A stretch of 64,000 nucleotides of DNA from Bacteroidota bacterium. GTDB lineage: Bacteria > Bacteroidota > Bacteroidia > Cytophagales > Cytophagaceae. A program made the position numbers and the translations under genes. The notes under the pieces are model-generated. The model saw only the letters and a program-made list of their open reading frames with translations. It made no database searches and was not told the origin of the DNA. Positions 25,409 through 35,738 of this stretch are shown here, one piece after another (positions within the stretch are counted from its first letter, which is position 1; every line of letters begins with the position of its first letter). Location: positions 248,001 through 312,000 of the forward strand of contig JAEVZS010000002.1 in assembly GCA_023392125.1 (NCBI GenBank), given 5' to 3'.

Positions 25409-27304
25409 TTATGCTGCTTCGGTTTCTTCTTCTGCCGGTGTCTCTTCAGACTTCTTTTCCATAATATCTTTCTCCACTTTCAGATTATCAATAATGAATA
25501 GCTGTCTGTCCGGGGTGTTTTTGCCCATATAGTAGCTCAAAAGTTTGGATATAGTTGTATCCTTACGCAAAACAATCGGTTCGAGGCGTATATCATCCCC
25601 GATAAAATTGCCAAACTCATCAGGGCTTATTTCTCCGAGTCCCTTAAATCGTGTAATTTCCGGCTTACTGCCAAGTTTTGCAATGGCTTTTTGCTTTTCT
25701 TCTTCCGAGTAGCAGTATATGGTTTCTTTTTTGTTCCGCACCCTGAATAAAGGAGTTTCCAGAATGTATATATGTCCGTTACGGACAAGGTCCGGGAAAA
25801 ACTGCAGAAAGAACGTCAGCATCAGAAGCCGGATGTGCATACCGTCAACATCGGCATCGGTCGCGATAACTATTTTATTATACCGCAGGTTTTCCAGATC
25901 TTCCTCAATATTAAGCGCGTGTTGCAGAAGGTTAAATTCTTCGTTTTCATACACAATTTTTTTCGTGAGGCCGAAGCAGTTGAGCGGTTTACCACGAAGA
26001 CTGAAAACAGCCTGAGTTTCTACTTTCCTTGATTTGGTAATAGAACCGCTTGCAGAATCACCCTCTGTGATAAAAAGCATGGTTTCATATCTTTTCTCAT
26101 GGTTGGAGTTGAAATGAGCCCGGCAGTCTCTGAGCTTTTTATTATGCAGATTCGCTTTTTTCGCGCGTTCGTTGGCCAGTTTTTTAATACCGGCCATATC
26201 TTTTCGCTCCCGCTCACTTTGAAGGATTCTTTTTAGCAGCGCTTCGGCCGTTTGAGGGTTTTTATGCAGAAAATTGTCCAGTTCCTGTTTGACAAACTCG
26301 TTTATAAAGTTTCGGATAGTCGGACCGTCCGGACCTACATTCAGTGATCCCAGCTTGGTTTTAGTCTGGGATTCAAAAACTGGTTCCTGTACACGTACAC
26401 TGATGGCGCCTATGATGGAACCCCGTATATCAGATGCATCAAAGTCTTTTTTATAAAAATCACGGATCGTTTTTACCAGAGCTTCCCTGAATGCGGCAAG
26501 GTGTGTACCACCCTGTGTGGTATACTGGCCGTTGACAAAACTATAATACTCTTCTCCATACTGATTTTCATGAGTGAGAGCGATTTCGATATCCTGGCCT
26601 TTGAGATGGATAATCGGGTATCGGATGCTCTCCTGATCGGTTTTTCGGGTAAGCAGATCCAGAAGACCGTTGGCAGCACGATATTCTTTCCCGTTGAAAT
26701 TAATAGTCAGCCTGGAATTAAGATAAGCGTAATTCCAGATTTGCTCTTCCAGATATTCAGGAATAAAATGATAATTTTTGAAAATGCTGTCATCGGGGAT
26801 AAATGTCACCAGTGTACCATTGCGTTCGGAAGTCGCTTCTTCCTTATGATCTTTTACCAATACCCCGTTTTCAAACTCTGCGACTTTGGTTTTTCCATCC
26901 CGGACAGACTGTACTCTGAAATATTTGGAAAGGGCGTTTACTGCCTTGGTACCAACTCCGTTCAATCCGACAGATTTTTGAAAAGCAGAAGAGTCATATT
27001 TTCCACCGGTATTGATTTTTGATACGCAGTCTATAACTTTTCCAAGAGGAATACCTCTTCCGTAGTCTCTTATTTCAACTTTATGATCGGAAATCCGAAT
27101 GTTAATCTTGCTTCCGTTGCCCATAACATGTTCATCGATGGAGTTATCGACAACTTCTTTGACGAGTACATAAATTCCGTCATCCTGAGCTGAACCATCA
27201 CCCAGCTTTCCAATATACATACCCGGACGAAGCCTGATGTGTTCGCGCCAGTCCAGCGAGCGTATACTGTCTTCGTTGTAGTTAATAGAATTGTTTTCTG
27301 CCAT
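25409..27304 (-). CDS. parE: DNA topoisomerase IV subunit B
   Basis: A 631-residue type IIA topoisomerase ATPase subunit. GHKL ATPase motifs are present (VKEVVDNSIDEHVMG, RDYGRGIPLG, LNGVGTKAVNAL) with the QTK loop (ESQTKTKLG), and the TOPRIM domain carries FITEGDSASGS and DADVDGMHIRLL. The short length, the N-terminal pattern IRSLDWREHIRLRPGMYIG and overall similarity fit ParE of Bacteroidota better than GyrB. It should decatenate chromosomes together with ParC. A parC gene is not adjacent downstream in this window, where a terminator follows. The acidic C-terminus (about 15 residues rich in Glu) is a short extra tail. Confidence 0.93.
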   Translation of the reverse strand: MAENNSINYNEDSIRSLDWREHIRLRPGMYIGKLGDGSAQDDGIYVLVKEVVDNSIDEHVMGNGSKINIRISDHKVEIRDYGRGIPLGKVIDCVSKINTGGKYDSSAFQKSVGLNGVGTKAVNALSKYFRVQSVRDGKTKVAEFENGVLVKDHKEEATSERNGTLVTFIPDDSIFKNYHFIPEYLEEQIWNYAYLNSRLTINFNGKEYRAANGLLDLLTRKTDQESIRYPIIHLKGQDIEIALTHENQYGEEYYSFVNGQYTTQGGTHLAAFREALVKTIRDFYKKDFDASDIRGSIIGAISVRVQEPVFESQTKTKLGSLNVGPDGPTIRNFINEFVKQELDNFLHKNPQTAEALLKRILQSERERKDMAGIKKLANERAKKANLHNKKLRDCRAHFNSNHEKRYETMLFITEGDSASGSITKSRKVETQAVFSLRGKPLNCFGLTKKIVYENEEFNLLQHALNIEEDLENLRYNKIVIATDADVDGMHIRLLMLTFFLQFFPDLVRNGHIYILETPLFRVRNKKETIYCYSEEEKQKAIAKLGSKPEITRFKGLGEISPDEFGNFIGDDIRLEPIVLRKDTTISKLLSYYMGKNTPDRQLFIIDNLKVEKDIMEKKSEETPAEEETEAA

Positions 27305-27362
27305 CGTAAATAGTAATAAGCTTTATAGAGTATAACGTAACCCGCAAACAGTGTCAATTGTC

Positions 27363-27376
27363 ATGATCCGGATCAT
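27363..27376. promoter_or_regulatory. perfect 14-base palindrome ATGATCCGGATCAT
   Basis: It lies in the divergent region between parE and the truncated haemoglobin gene, about 60 bases before the parE start. A second dyad (AATCAT-TATG-ATGATT, 27444-27459) lies nearer the globin gene. These could be sites for a redox or NO-responsive regulator of the globin, but no family consensus is matched clearly. Confidence 0.35.
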
Positions 27377-27443
27377 TGAGGGCACATTATACAAAGTTTA
27401 AGTTTTAAACCCAAACAGACAAATTTATTCAGCGAAACCCAAA

Positions 27444-27459
27444 AATCATTATGATGATT
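27444..27459. promoter_or_regulatory. dyad AATCAT-TATG-ATGATT upstream of globin
   Basis: Six-base arms with a 4-base spacer, about 90 bases before the globin start. It shares the ATGAT half-site core with the palindrome at 27363-27376. Confidence 0.3.
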
Positions 27460-27547
27460 CTTTTTGCGTATTTGTATTGTGTTAGCCGTGGAATATTAGT
27501 TAATTGCCTAAAATATATAAATCGAATTAATAAAATTCGGACGGTTT

Positions 27548-27919
27548 ATGGAGGATGTGGCTTTATATTATCGGCTCGGAGAATCAAATCTTAAATTACT
27601 GATTGATCGTTTTTACGATATGGTTTTTGAGGATGAGGTAATCGGCAGATTGTTTACAATAGATAAAGATGAAATAAAAAGAAAACAGTTTTTGTTTTTG
27701 ACCCAGTTTCTTGGAGGACCGGCGCTTTATACGCAGGAATTCGGGCATCCCAAATTAAGGGCGAGACATATGCCTCATCCGATTACAGAAGATGCTGCTG
27801 TTGCCTGGCTAAAATGCATGCATGAAGCTATCTGCAGTCTGCCGATAGAAGAAGCTCTGAAGGAAGAGCTTTTTAATCGTTTTCCTCAGACAGCTTTTTT
27901 TATGGTAAATCAAAATTAG
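27548..27919 (+). CDS. truncated haemoglobin, group II-like
   Basis: A 123-residue 2-over-2 globin. It shows the family's central motif (FLGGPALYTQEFGHPKLRAR), the conserved proximal His region (RHMPHPIT) and a Trp in the G helix (AVAWLKCMHEAI), features of the group II (TrHbO) class. Such proteins bind O2 or NO and often act in NO or peroxide detoxification or oxygen handling. It is a single-gene unit divergent from parE, with palindromes in the shared upstream region. Confidence 0.88.
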   Translation: MEDVALYYRLGESNLKLLIDRFYDMVFEDEVIGRLFTIDKDEIKRKQFLFLTQFLGGPALYTQEFGHPKLRARHMPHPITEDAAVAWLKCMHEAICSLPIEEALKEELFNRFPQTAFFMVNQN

Positions 27920-28010
27920 TTAAATACGAATTGGTTAATGAAAATCGTTTGTCTGAATCAGATGAATCGATATACAACTCAAGCAACTGTTTTTCGTAGT
28001 TAATCCATAA

Positions 28011-31000
28011 ATGAGAAAAAGTTTAACCTGTCTTTTTCAGAAAGAACCAGATTCTATGTTTCTGCGTATTTTTTTTCTTTTTTTTCTGCTGGGTGCTCAT
28101 TTTTTACCTGCGTACTGTGGACAGGAAGCTGTTAATACAGAGGGTTCTGTTGTATATGATACCATTTGTGCGGATACGTATCGGTTGTCTGGAAGAACTC
28201 CTGCCGGAGGACAGACTGGCTATTGGGACTATCCGGCTGGCATTACCATTACAGCTATCCATGATCCGGAGGCTGTCGCTTCGGGATTTGCTCACGGACA
28301 GTCCTATCGGTTTATATGGCTCATAACAGAAGATGAGCTGCCTGTTGAGGCTGATACCGTTATATTAACGTACCTTACTACCAGTGCGGCAGACGCCGGC
28401 AGCGATCAGTGCCTGGTTATTGCCTATCCGCATCAGTCGGTTGATGCAATGCTTAAGGGAAATCCTCCGACATCGGGAGAAATTGTATCCTGGCAGGTCA
28501 TACAGTCTTCTGTGCTTACTTCAGAATCATTTGAAGACAGCACCGGAGTCAATACTATGGTTTATGGAGCCGGACCCGGAATGCATATGTTGAGCTATAC
28601 TATTACCAATAATGCAACAGGTTGTAAGACAGTAGATACAACTATTCTTCGTGTTATCGGTGAAGCTGCCATAAAGCCGTATAGCAGCTGCATAACTATT
28701 TTGTCAGCTCAGCCGGATACAACCATTACACTGGAAGGAGCTTTGCCATTGGGAGGAGCAGTTTCAAACTGGACAAATGCAGGAACATTATTACCACAAA
28801 TTATTCAGCCGGATCAGCCGGTTACAGATATTACCTTATCAGAGCACGGTACTTATCTGATCCGGTATTTTTCAAGGTCCGGATCTTGTGTTGATTCTTC
28901 GGAAATCAGGCTGACACTGATAACCAGGCCGGAAACATCCGGTGATACCTGTCTGGTCATTCAGGATTCTCTCCTGCTGGAGAATATGGCGCTCAAACCC
29001 GGAGAAGGAAGCCGCTGGCGACCAGAGACCGGGGAGATACATACGGATGAGTACGGAAAGGTCTTTTATCGAAATTTTTTGACAGGCAGTCAGAAGCTAT
29101 TTTATGAAGTATGGGATCAAAATCAGTTTTGCTTATCGGCTGACAGTTTTGAGATAACCGGTATTTCTAGACCTTTGCCCAAAGAAGATACTTGCCTTGT
29201 GCTGGAGCCAGGCCATTTATTTCAGGAGTTGATGCTGAATCATTTTAACTATGATGTCCTGAGAGAAAAAGTTACGGTATATTCAATTGAAGGAGACAGC
29301 TCGGTGGGCATGGGAAATGATTTATCACTCAGACTGCATGCCGGAGTACATCATTTTGTATCGGTTATTGAAAACTTGCAGACACAATGCAGTATCTCCG
29401 ATACGTTTAAAATTACGGTCCTGAATAAAGCTGTTGCCGGACCGGATCAATGTCTGAAAGACGCTGTTATGGCAGAGCTTAATGCAGTGTACAATTTTAC
29501 CATTTCCGATGAGACAGGTGCCTGGTACTCTCCCCTGCCATTGATTTTTGCTGAATCGGACAAGCCGGAAACCGCTGTGCAGGGATTTTCCGGGGGAGTT
29601 TATCCTGTTTACTGGATAGTAAGTAATGGACAGTGTGCTGACTCATCATTGATGTATATTTCTGTTATATCATCTGCGCGGACAGCGGAAGATACCTGTA
29701 TCCATGAGGCTTATGCTGTTTTGAGAGCGACTGACATAGACCGGAGTTATCAATCGGGACTATGGAAATCGGTATCAGTCAATCAAGTAATAGATGATAC
29801 TTCTTCGGCTGTAGCTACCGCTTCAAATCTTGCATGGGGAATACATACATTTATATGGCAGGTACAAGATACAATCGGTTTTTGCGAGTCGCTGGATACG
29901 CTGTCTATAACCAGATTTTCTTTACCCGATGCCGGTGAGGATCAATGTATAACCACTATTTCCGGAACTACAGAGATAAGCCTTGCTCCTGCCGCGTTGA
30001 AGGCTGGTGAATATAGCTTTTGGTCTAATGCGGATAGTGCAGCTGTTTCTCTGGGAAATTCTGCTATTCAGGATCTGCCGCTCGGAATTCATACGTTTTA
30101 CCGGAATACAGGGCATCATGTAAGTGGTTGCTACGCTAGTGATTCAGTGAATATCAGAGTAATTACTGCTTCAAATGCAGGACCTGACTTGTGTCTGGCC
30201 GAGCCTGTTGTCAACTTTAAGCTGGCTGCCAGCCACATTAATGAGTCGGCTGGTGAAACAGGGTTCTGGAAAAATACTCAGAATCTATCTTTCTCATCCT
30301 ATAGCGATCCTGATGCTGAAATTCTGGAACCCGCATCAGGAGCTTATACCCTATGGTGGCATATCGGGAATGACGGTTGTGTGGATTCGTCCGGCGTGAG
30401 AGTTTCCATTCTCAGCCCGCCCCGGACAGCTCCGGATGTTTGCGTAAGTATGGCCGGAGCAGATACTGTGCGGTTAAGGGCGTTACCTTTTGATCCTTCG
30501 TATCAGTCAGGAAAATGGTATACCAATGTGAATAATGTAAGCATTGCGGATACGCAAAACATAGTATCAGAAATTTATGGTCTCAATGTAGGATTAAGCC
30601 GTTTTTACTGGCAGCTGACAGATACGCTCGGTGTATGTGCTTTTACTGACAGTCTTGATATCAATGTGGTATCTGCTCCTCAGGCATATGCAGACAGATG
30701 CCATGTACTGGGTAACCAACCGGTTGCTCTGTCAGGCAACTCTTTTGTAGCCCAGCTTGAGCAGGGATTCTGGTCTGCCTCTGTTGATGGATTGCTACAG
30801 GATAGTCTGCTTATTAATCCGAAACTGATGCCGGAGCCTGGCAGATATACCTTTGCATGGAATATAAAAAATACAGCTTCGGGCTGCACGCAATCCGATA
30901 CAGTGGAAATAGTAGTGGTTTCACAGGCCTCGATTCAGGCAGATGCAAAATATCCGTTATGTCTCGGTGCGGATATGCCATATGAACTCAGAGCAGATAC

Positions 31001-34000
31001 AGTATGGCAGTCAAAAGGAGAAGATGGCAACTGGAAAGAAATAACAGACGGGAATCAACCGGGGCTTCTGTTTGCAGATATGACCGGTTCCGTTTCAGGT
31101 GTGGAAATTCTCAGAAAAGGAATACATAAAGTACAATGGACAATTGAAAATGCCGGGTGTGCTTCAGCCGATTCAATTCATTTATCAGTTACTTCGGAAC
31201 CTGATGCAGGCGAGGATCAATGTGTTCCGTATGATAATGGAACGGATACCGAAGTTTTTCTGAAAGCCGGAAATATTGTTGATACGGTTGAGTCCGGACG
31301 CTGGCAGATTTTGCCGGGTTCATCTTCCTATTTTGTATCAACATTTCAGGAACCTGATGCAGTCCAAACATCAGTCAGAGGGGTATTAAAAGGTGTGGAT
31401 CGCTTTCAGTGGACGATTACTGACAGTAATGGCAACTGTGCCAAAAGTGATACTGTAAAGATCGCATTGATTACAGTGCCTGATGCCGGGCCGGATTTAT
31501 GTAAAGTTATCCAGGCTGGTGAAGAACGTATAACTGTACAACTTCTAGGAAACATACCGGTAGCAAATAATGAGAAAGGACAATGGCTTTCAGGTCCTTC
31601 TGCATTGGTTGGTGATTCTGCACATGGGAATACCAGCGTGACTCTGCCCAGAGGCGTCAGTCGTCTTGTTTGGAGCATCAGAAACGAGCTTGTGCCATCC
31701 TGTGCTGTTTTTGACACGGTAGTGATTCGGGCAATTTCTCAGGCAGTTGTTGGAGAGACCCAGTGCTTATCGACTCCGGTAGTAAATACTTTTCTTAAAG
31801 GAAGTAGTTATAATGGTAATGCGGGTGAGGCTGGCTTATGGTCAAAGGAGACGGTATCTTCCCAGGCAGTGATTGAAAATCCGGTGAATCCGGAAAGTAA
31901 ACTGAGTAACCTGAAAACGGGTGTACACAGATTTAAATGGGTAATCAGCAATGATGGCTGTAAGGACTCTGCCTCTGCCACGATTGCACTGATTACGCGA
32001 CCGATAACCGGTGATAATCAATGCTTATCTTATGAAGGTGGAAACAGCAGGGTAACTCTGCTTGCCAATCCTGCTACGCCTGCCGAAGTTTCTACCTGGC
32101 TTCCGGCCGATCATTCAATAGCTGGCGTATCGCTGAATCCTACGGGTAATACGTGTGAGCTTAACGTGTTTTCCAAAGGTGCTTATACCATATACTACAG
32201 AATCAGTGACTCAGCTTCGGTTTGTCCTGCCTTAAGAGATAGTGTACAGGTAACTTTGCTTACTAAGCCTAAAATTGAACCAGTAGTATGCGAGATAATA
32301 CCAGCTGGAGAAGCAGGCAAAGATATTCCTCTGATAACGGAAAACACTCTGTCTGTTCAGGAAGAGGGCATGTGGCATGCCATACCCGGTCTGACTTTCA
32401 ACGGAACTGCTTCTCCCAATACAATGGCCGGCAATGTTCCTGCCGGAACGTATCGTGTTTACTGGTCTGTACATAATAAGCTTGATGCCGCATGTTCTTT
32501 GAAAGACTCAATTGTAATGCGGGTAATATCAGCTGCCAGCACCGAAGATGATATCTGTATCATTAAACCGGTTGAAAATACGATACTTCAGGCTAATCCT
32601 CCGCTTACCGGCAGAGGAGAGACAGGCAACTGGCGTCTTGTAAGCGATCCTCATCAGATTCAGTTTGATCCGAATATTGCCCAGTCCACGGTTATTCGTC
32701 TTCCGGTTGGCATTTCTGTTTTTCGCTGGTATATCAGCAATGGAGCCTGCAGAGATTCATCCGATGTGAGAGTTTCGGTACAGACAAAGGCTAATGCCGG
32801 AGGTGATGTTGCCGTGTGCGGAGACCAGACTATGCTTAATGCTTTGCAGGTTGCTGTCAATGAAGCCGGTATATGGAATATTCTGAATGAAGAATCTCAG
32901 GAAATCGCGGAAGTGGATGTCTTTAACACATCTGTCAGCGGATTAAAACCGGGAATCAACCGGTTTGTCTGGACTGTGAGTAATGCAATCTGCTCCAATT
33001 CCGATACGGTAGAAATAATAAATAATCAGCCAACGAAAGTTAATATTTCTACGCAGGATCAGGAATCCTGCTTTACAGCCAATTTGCTGGTTGGAAATAA
33101 GGCTGCGAATGAGATTAGCACAGCCCGGTCGCTCTGGCAAATTATGAGTGAGCCGGCAGAAAATTCTCCGAAGGCAGTTATTAATTCTCCGGGTGCCGAT
33201 AGTACGCTGGTGCGAAATCTGAATGCTCCCGGAGATTATATGTTTGTATATAAGATATTTAATGCAAATTGTGACACGATTGCCGATACGGTAACAATCA
33301 GAAGAAATGAATCCCTTTATAATTTTGTTGCCGGACCTGCTCAGGCTTGTGTTACCGATACAATTGAGCTGATGGGGCAGGCTGTGCCTCTGGATGGAGA
33401 AGGAGACTGGATTCTGGCCGGAGGAGCTGGTATTTTTGAAAATCGTTTCTCCAATGTTACCAGAGTGTACGGACTTGGAGTTAAACAGAATCTTTTTTAC
33501 TGGAGGCTGAAACGGGGTGAATGTCAGAATTATCAAAGTCTCACTATCGATGGCTACGACAGGCCTTCAGAGGCCTTTATCTTCAATGAAAATGAACAGT
33601 TGTGTGAAACTGATACCATTACTCTGCGTGCACAACGTCCGGAGATTGGTCAATGCAGCTGGGAGGTCGTCAGTGGCTCTGCTGAACTGGAAAGCCCCGA
33701 AAGTCATATAACCAGAGTCGTAAATCTGGCATTGGGCACAACCAGGTTTCGCTGGACCTGTACTAATGGTCCGTGCGATACTTCTTATGCTGAAGTCACT
33801 ATGCAGCGTTTTAAGAAAGAAACCGATGCCGTAGCCGGAAGAGATACGATGTTGTGCGGCAATGCGATGACCCTTGAAGCTGTTAAGCCTGAAACAGGAA
33901 CAGGGCACTGGTCCTTGCTGAGCGGCTCATTGGACATTGATCAGATGTACAATGCACATACCAGTGTGTACAATATTAGTTACGGAGAAAATGTGCTGCG

Positions 34001-34817
34001 GTGGTATGTTGAAAATGGGCCCTGCAGCAGCGCTGATACACTGGTAATAATTGCGGAGGAAAGGGTTGATGAAGCGCGTACCGGAAATGATCTTTTTCTT
34101 TGTGAACAGAGTAAGATTAATATATATGCCCAGATGCCTGATCTGGGACGAGGCTATTGGAGGGCGCTTTCGGGTAACGATCTGGAGAGTCCGCAGGAAA
34201 ACATGACACAAGTGCTTAATCTTCCGCCTGATACCTCCTATTATGTCTGGACAGTTGAAAAGGGCTTTTGTCAGTCTGCCGATACACTCAAAATTTATAA
34301 TTATTTGAGGCCTTCTCCTGCCAGTGCCGGCAAAGACAGACATATATATTCGGAAGAAGTACTTTTGCAGGCAGATGAAATAGCTGTCGGACAAGGAAAA
34401 TGGCAGGCTCTGAATCCGGAGATTGAGCTTGCAGATCCGGCGAGTCATGTTACGATGGCATATAATTTACCCCCGGGCATTTCATCATTTGTGTGGACTG
34501 TCAGCAATGGCATTTGTCCGGTATCGGCAGATACGTTGGAAATAGTCAGGGATAATTTTAAAATTCCAAATGCTTTCTCTCCAAACGGAGACGGTAAAAA
34601 TGATACTTTTGAAGTTAAAGGACTTGAATTGTTTTCTCCCGCAAAAATCACCATTTTTAACCGCTGGGGAGAAGAAATATTTCATGCCAATGATTATAAA
34701 AATGACTGGGAAGGCAAGAATATGAATGGAAAGGATCTGGCACCAGATACGTATTTTTATGTGCTGACGCTTAACAACGGAAAGTCTTATCAGGGCTATG
34801 TAATTTTGAAGCGATAG
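28011..34817 (+). CDS. giant repeat adhesin with T9SS type B sorting domain
   Basis: A 2,268-residue surface protein. A signal peptide is present; an internal ATG at 28056 (MFLRIFFLFFLLGAHFLPAY) would give a cleaner one than the first ATG. The body is built from roughly 22-23 beta-sandwich repeats of about 85-100 residues. Each begins with a Cys-containing strand (DAGEDQCI, NAGPDLCL, VAGPDQCL and variants) and ends with a second Cys motif (ISNDGCKDS, VSNGQCADS). Two conserved Cys per repeat suggest one disulphide each. The C-terminal about 85 residues (PNAFSPNGDGKNDTFEVKG to the end) are a typical gliding motility-associated type B domain. The architecture and downstream SprF partner recall SprB-type adhesins. 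Repeats near the C-terminus (from about residue 1650) are more diverged. Confidence 0.9.
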   Translation: MRKSLTCLFQKEPDSMFLRIFFLFFLLGAHFLPAYCGQEAVNTEGSVVYDTICADTYRLSGRTPAGGQTGYWDYPAGITITAIHDPEAVASGFAHGQSYRFIWLITEDELPVEADTVILTYLTTSAADAGSDQCLVIAYPHQSVDAMLKGNPPTSGEIVSWQVIQSSVLTSESFEDSTGVNTMVYGAGPGMHMLSYTITNNATGCKTVDTTILRVIGEAAIKPYSSCITILSAQPDTTITLEGALPLGGAVSNWTNAGTLLPQIIQPDQPVTDITLSEHGTYLIRYFSRSGSCVDSSEIRLTLITRPETSGDTCLVIQDSLLLENMALKPGEGSRWRPETGEIHTDEYGKVFYRNFLTGSQKLFYEVWDQNQFCLSADSFEITGISRPLPKEDTCLVLEPGHLFQELMLNHFNYDVLREKVTVYSIEGDSSVGMGNDLSLRLHAGVHHFVSVIENLQTQCSISDTFKITVLNKAVAGPDQCLKDAVMAELNAVYNFTISDETGAWYSPLPLIFAESDKPETAVQGFSGGVYPVYWIVSNGQCADSSLMYISVISSARTAEDTCIHEAYAVLRATDIDRSYQSGLWKSVSVNQVIDDTSSAVATASNLAWGIHTFIWQVQDTIGFCESLDTLSITRFSLPDAGEDQCITTISGTTEISLAPAALKAGEYSFWSNADSAAVSLGNSAIQDLPLGIHTFYRNTGHHVSGCYASDSVNIRVITASNAGPDLCLAEPVVNFKLAASHINESAGETGFWKNTQNLSFSSYSDPDAEILEPASGAYTLWWHIGNDGCVDSSGVRVSILSPPRTAPDVCVSMAGADTVRLRALPFDPSYQSGKWYTNVNNVSIADTQNIVSEIYGLNVGLSRFYWQLTDTLGVCAFTDSLDINVVSAPQAYADRCHVLGNQPVALSGNSFVAQLEQGFWSASVDGLLQDSLLINPKLMPEPGRYTFAWNIKNTASGCTQSDTVEIVVVSQASIQADAKYPLCLGADMPYELRADTVWQSKGEDGNWKEITDGNQPGLLFADMTGSVSGVEILRKGIHKVQWTIENAGCASADSIHLSVTSEPDAGEDQCVPYDNGTDTEVFLKAGNIVDTVESGRWQILPGSSSYFVSTFQEPDAVQTSVRGVLKGVDRFQWTITDSNGNCAKSDTVKIALITVPDAGPDLCKVIQAGEERITVQLLGNIPVANNEKGQWLSGPSALVGDSAHGNTSVTLPRGVSRLVWSIRNELVPSCAVFDTVVIRAISQAVVGETQCLSTPVVNTFLKGSSYNGNAGEAGLWSKETVSSQAVIENPVNPESKLSNLKTGVHRFKWVISNDGCKDSASATIALITRPITGDNQCLSYEGGNSRVTLLANPATPAEVSTWLPADHSIAGVSLNPTGNTCELNVFSKGAYTIYYRISDSASVCPALRDSVQVTLLTKPKIEPVVCEIIPAGEAGKDIPLITENTLSVQEEGMWHAIPGLTFNGTASPNTMAGNVPAGTYRVYWSVHNKLDAACSLKDSIVMRVISAASTEDDICIIKPVENTILQANPPLTGRGETGNWRLVSDPHQIQFDPNIAQSTVIRLPVGISVFRWYISNGACRDSSDVRVSVQTKANAGGDVAVCGDQTMLNALQVAVNEAGIWNILNEESQEIAEVDVFNTSVSGLKPGINRFVWTVSNAICSNSDTVEIINNQPTKVNISTQDQESCFTANLLVGNKAANEISTARSLWQIMSEPAENSPKAVINSPGADSTLVRNLNAPGDYMFVYKIFNANCDTIADTVTIRRNESLYNFVAGPAQACVTDTIELMGQAVPLDGEGDWILAGGAGIFENRFSNVTRVYGLGVKQNLFYWRLKRGECQNYQSLTIDGYDRPSEAFIFNENEQLCETDTITLRAQRPEIGQCSWEVVSGSAELESPESHITRVVNLALGTTRFRWTCTNGPCDTSYAEVTMQRFKKETDAVAGRDTMLCGNAMTLEAVKPETGTGHWSLLSGSLDIDQMYNAHTSVYNISYGENVLRWYVENGPCSSADTLVIIAEERVDEARTGNDLFLCEQSKINIYAQMPDLGRGYWRALSGNDLESPQENMTQVLNLPPDTSYYVWTVEKGFCQSADTLKIYNYLRPSPASAGKDRHIYSEEVLLQADEIAVGQGKWQALNPEIELADPASHVTMAYNLPPGISSFVWTVSNGICPVSADTLEIVRDNFKIPNAFSPNGDGKNDTFEVKGLELFSPAKITIFNRWGEEIFHANDYKNDWEGKNMNGKDLAPDTYFYVLTLNNGKSYQGYVILKR

Positions 34818-34822
34818 TGAAC

Positions 34823-35722
34823 ATGAATAAAATTTTATCAATAGTATTTCTTTTTCTATCGTTCGGTTATGCCAGTGGGCAGCATTTTCCCCTGTTCAGC
34901 CAGTATATGTTTAACGGACTTGTTATTAACCCGGCGTTTTCTTATGGATACGACGGGCTTACGGCTATTATTGACTACAAAAATCAATGGTCGGGCAGTT
35001 TTGAAGGTGCTCCTGTTACCTTATCCGGAACATTGCACAGCGCTTTGAAAAATGAAAAGATAAGCTGGGGTGCAATTTATATGAACGACCGGATTGGCCT
35101 GAAATCTCAGAATGATCTGTCATGTAACTTTGCCTATCGGATAAATACAGGTTCCGGTCTTCTGGGTATGGGTATTTCCGGCGGATTTAGCCGTATCAGA
35201 TATGATGCTTCCGGGATCATCACCACGGATCAGGACGATCCTGCGTTTGCCATGATTGGCAGTCCGCAGTTTTATCCTAAGATCGGTTTGGGAATGTATT
35301 ACCATACAGAACAGTTTTTTGCAGGTATTTCTGCTCCGCAATGGCTGTTGCGTGACTCCTATGCAGGTGTTGCCGGTATATTGGCACGTACTTTTTTTTT
35401 GAATTCCGGATACAGGCTGGATATAAACAGGCGTTTGTATTGTACTCCCTCTATTTTGCTGAGAGCCATAAGCGGATCACCCGTACAGACAGATTTAAAT
35501 ATTACAGGTACATTGGACAAAACGATCACAGCAGGTATTTCTTACAGAATGTATGATTCATTTGTGTTTCTTATTCATATAAATATGAAAAGTATTGCTA
35601 TAGGGTATTCCTATGATTATTCGGCCGGATACCTGAATAAATATACCAGCGGAAGCCATGAATTAATGCTGAGCTGGCGCCTTGGTTATGGAGTGGATGC
35701 GCCGGATCCGAAGCGTTTTTAA
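34823..35722 (+). CDS. PorP/SprF-family T9SS outer-membrane protein
   Basis: A 299-residue outer-membrane beta-barrel protein with a signal peptide (MNKILSIVFLFLSFGYASG) and the family motif FPLFSQYMFNGLVINPAFSY. It is the closest of the three copies here to the family consensus. It starts six bases after the giant adhesin stop; a GTG two codons upstream overlaps that stop but the ATG is preferred. SprF-type proteins are needed for surface display of a specific adhesin, so the giant repeat protein is the evident client. Confidence 0.95.
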   Translation: MNKILSIVFLFLSFGYASGQHFPLFSQYMFNGLVINPAFSYGYDGLTAIIDYKNQWSGSFEGAPVTLSGTLHSALKNEKISWGAIYMNDRIGLKSQNDLSCNFAYRINTGSGLLGMGISGGFSRIRYDASGIITTDQDDPAFAMIGSPQFYPKIGLGMYYHTEQFFAGISAPQWLLRDSYAGVAGILARTFFLNSGYRLDINRRLYCTPSILLRAISGSPVQTDLNITGTLDKTITAGISYRMYDSFVFLIHINMKSIAIGYSYDYSAGYLNKYTSGSHELMLSWRLGYGVDAPDPKRF

Positions 35723-35738
35723 TTTGTCTGAGTTAGCT

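Noticed and set aside
32943..33536. 197-codon minus-strand frame inside the giant adhesin gene
   Set aside because: It runs antisense to a continuous recognisable repeat protein and shows no domain.
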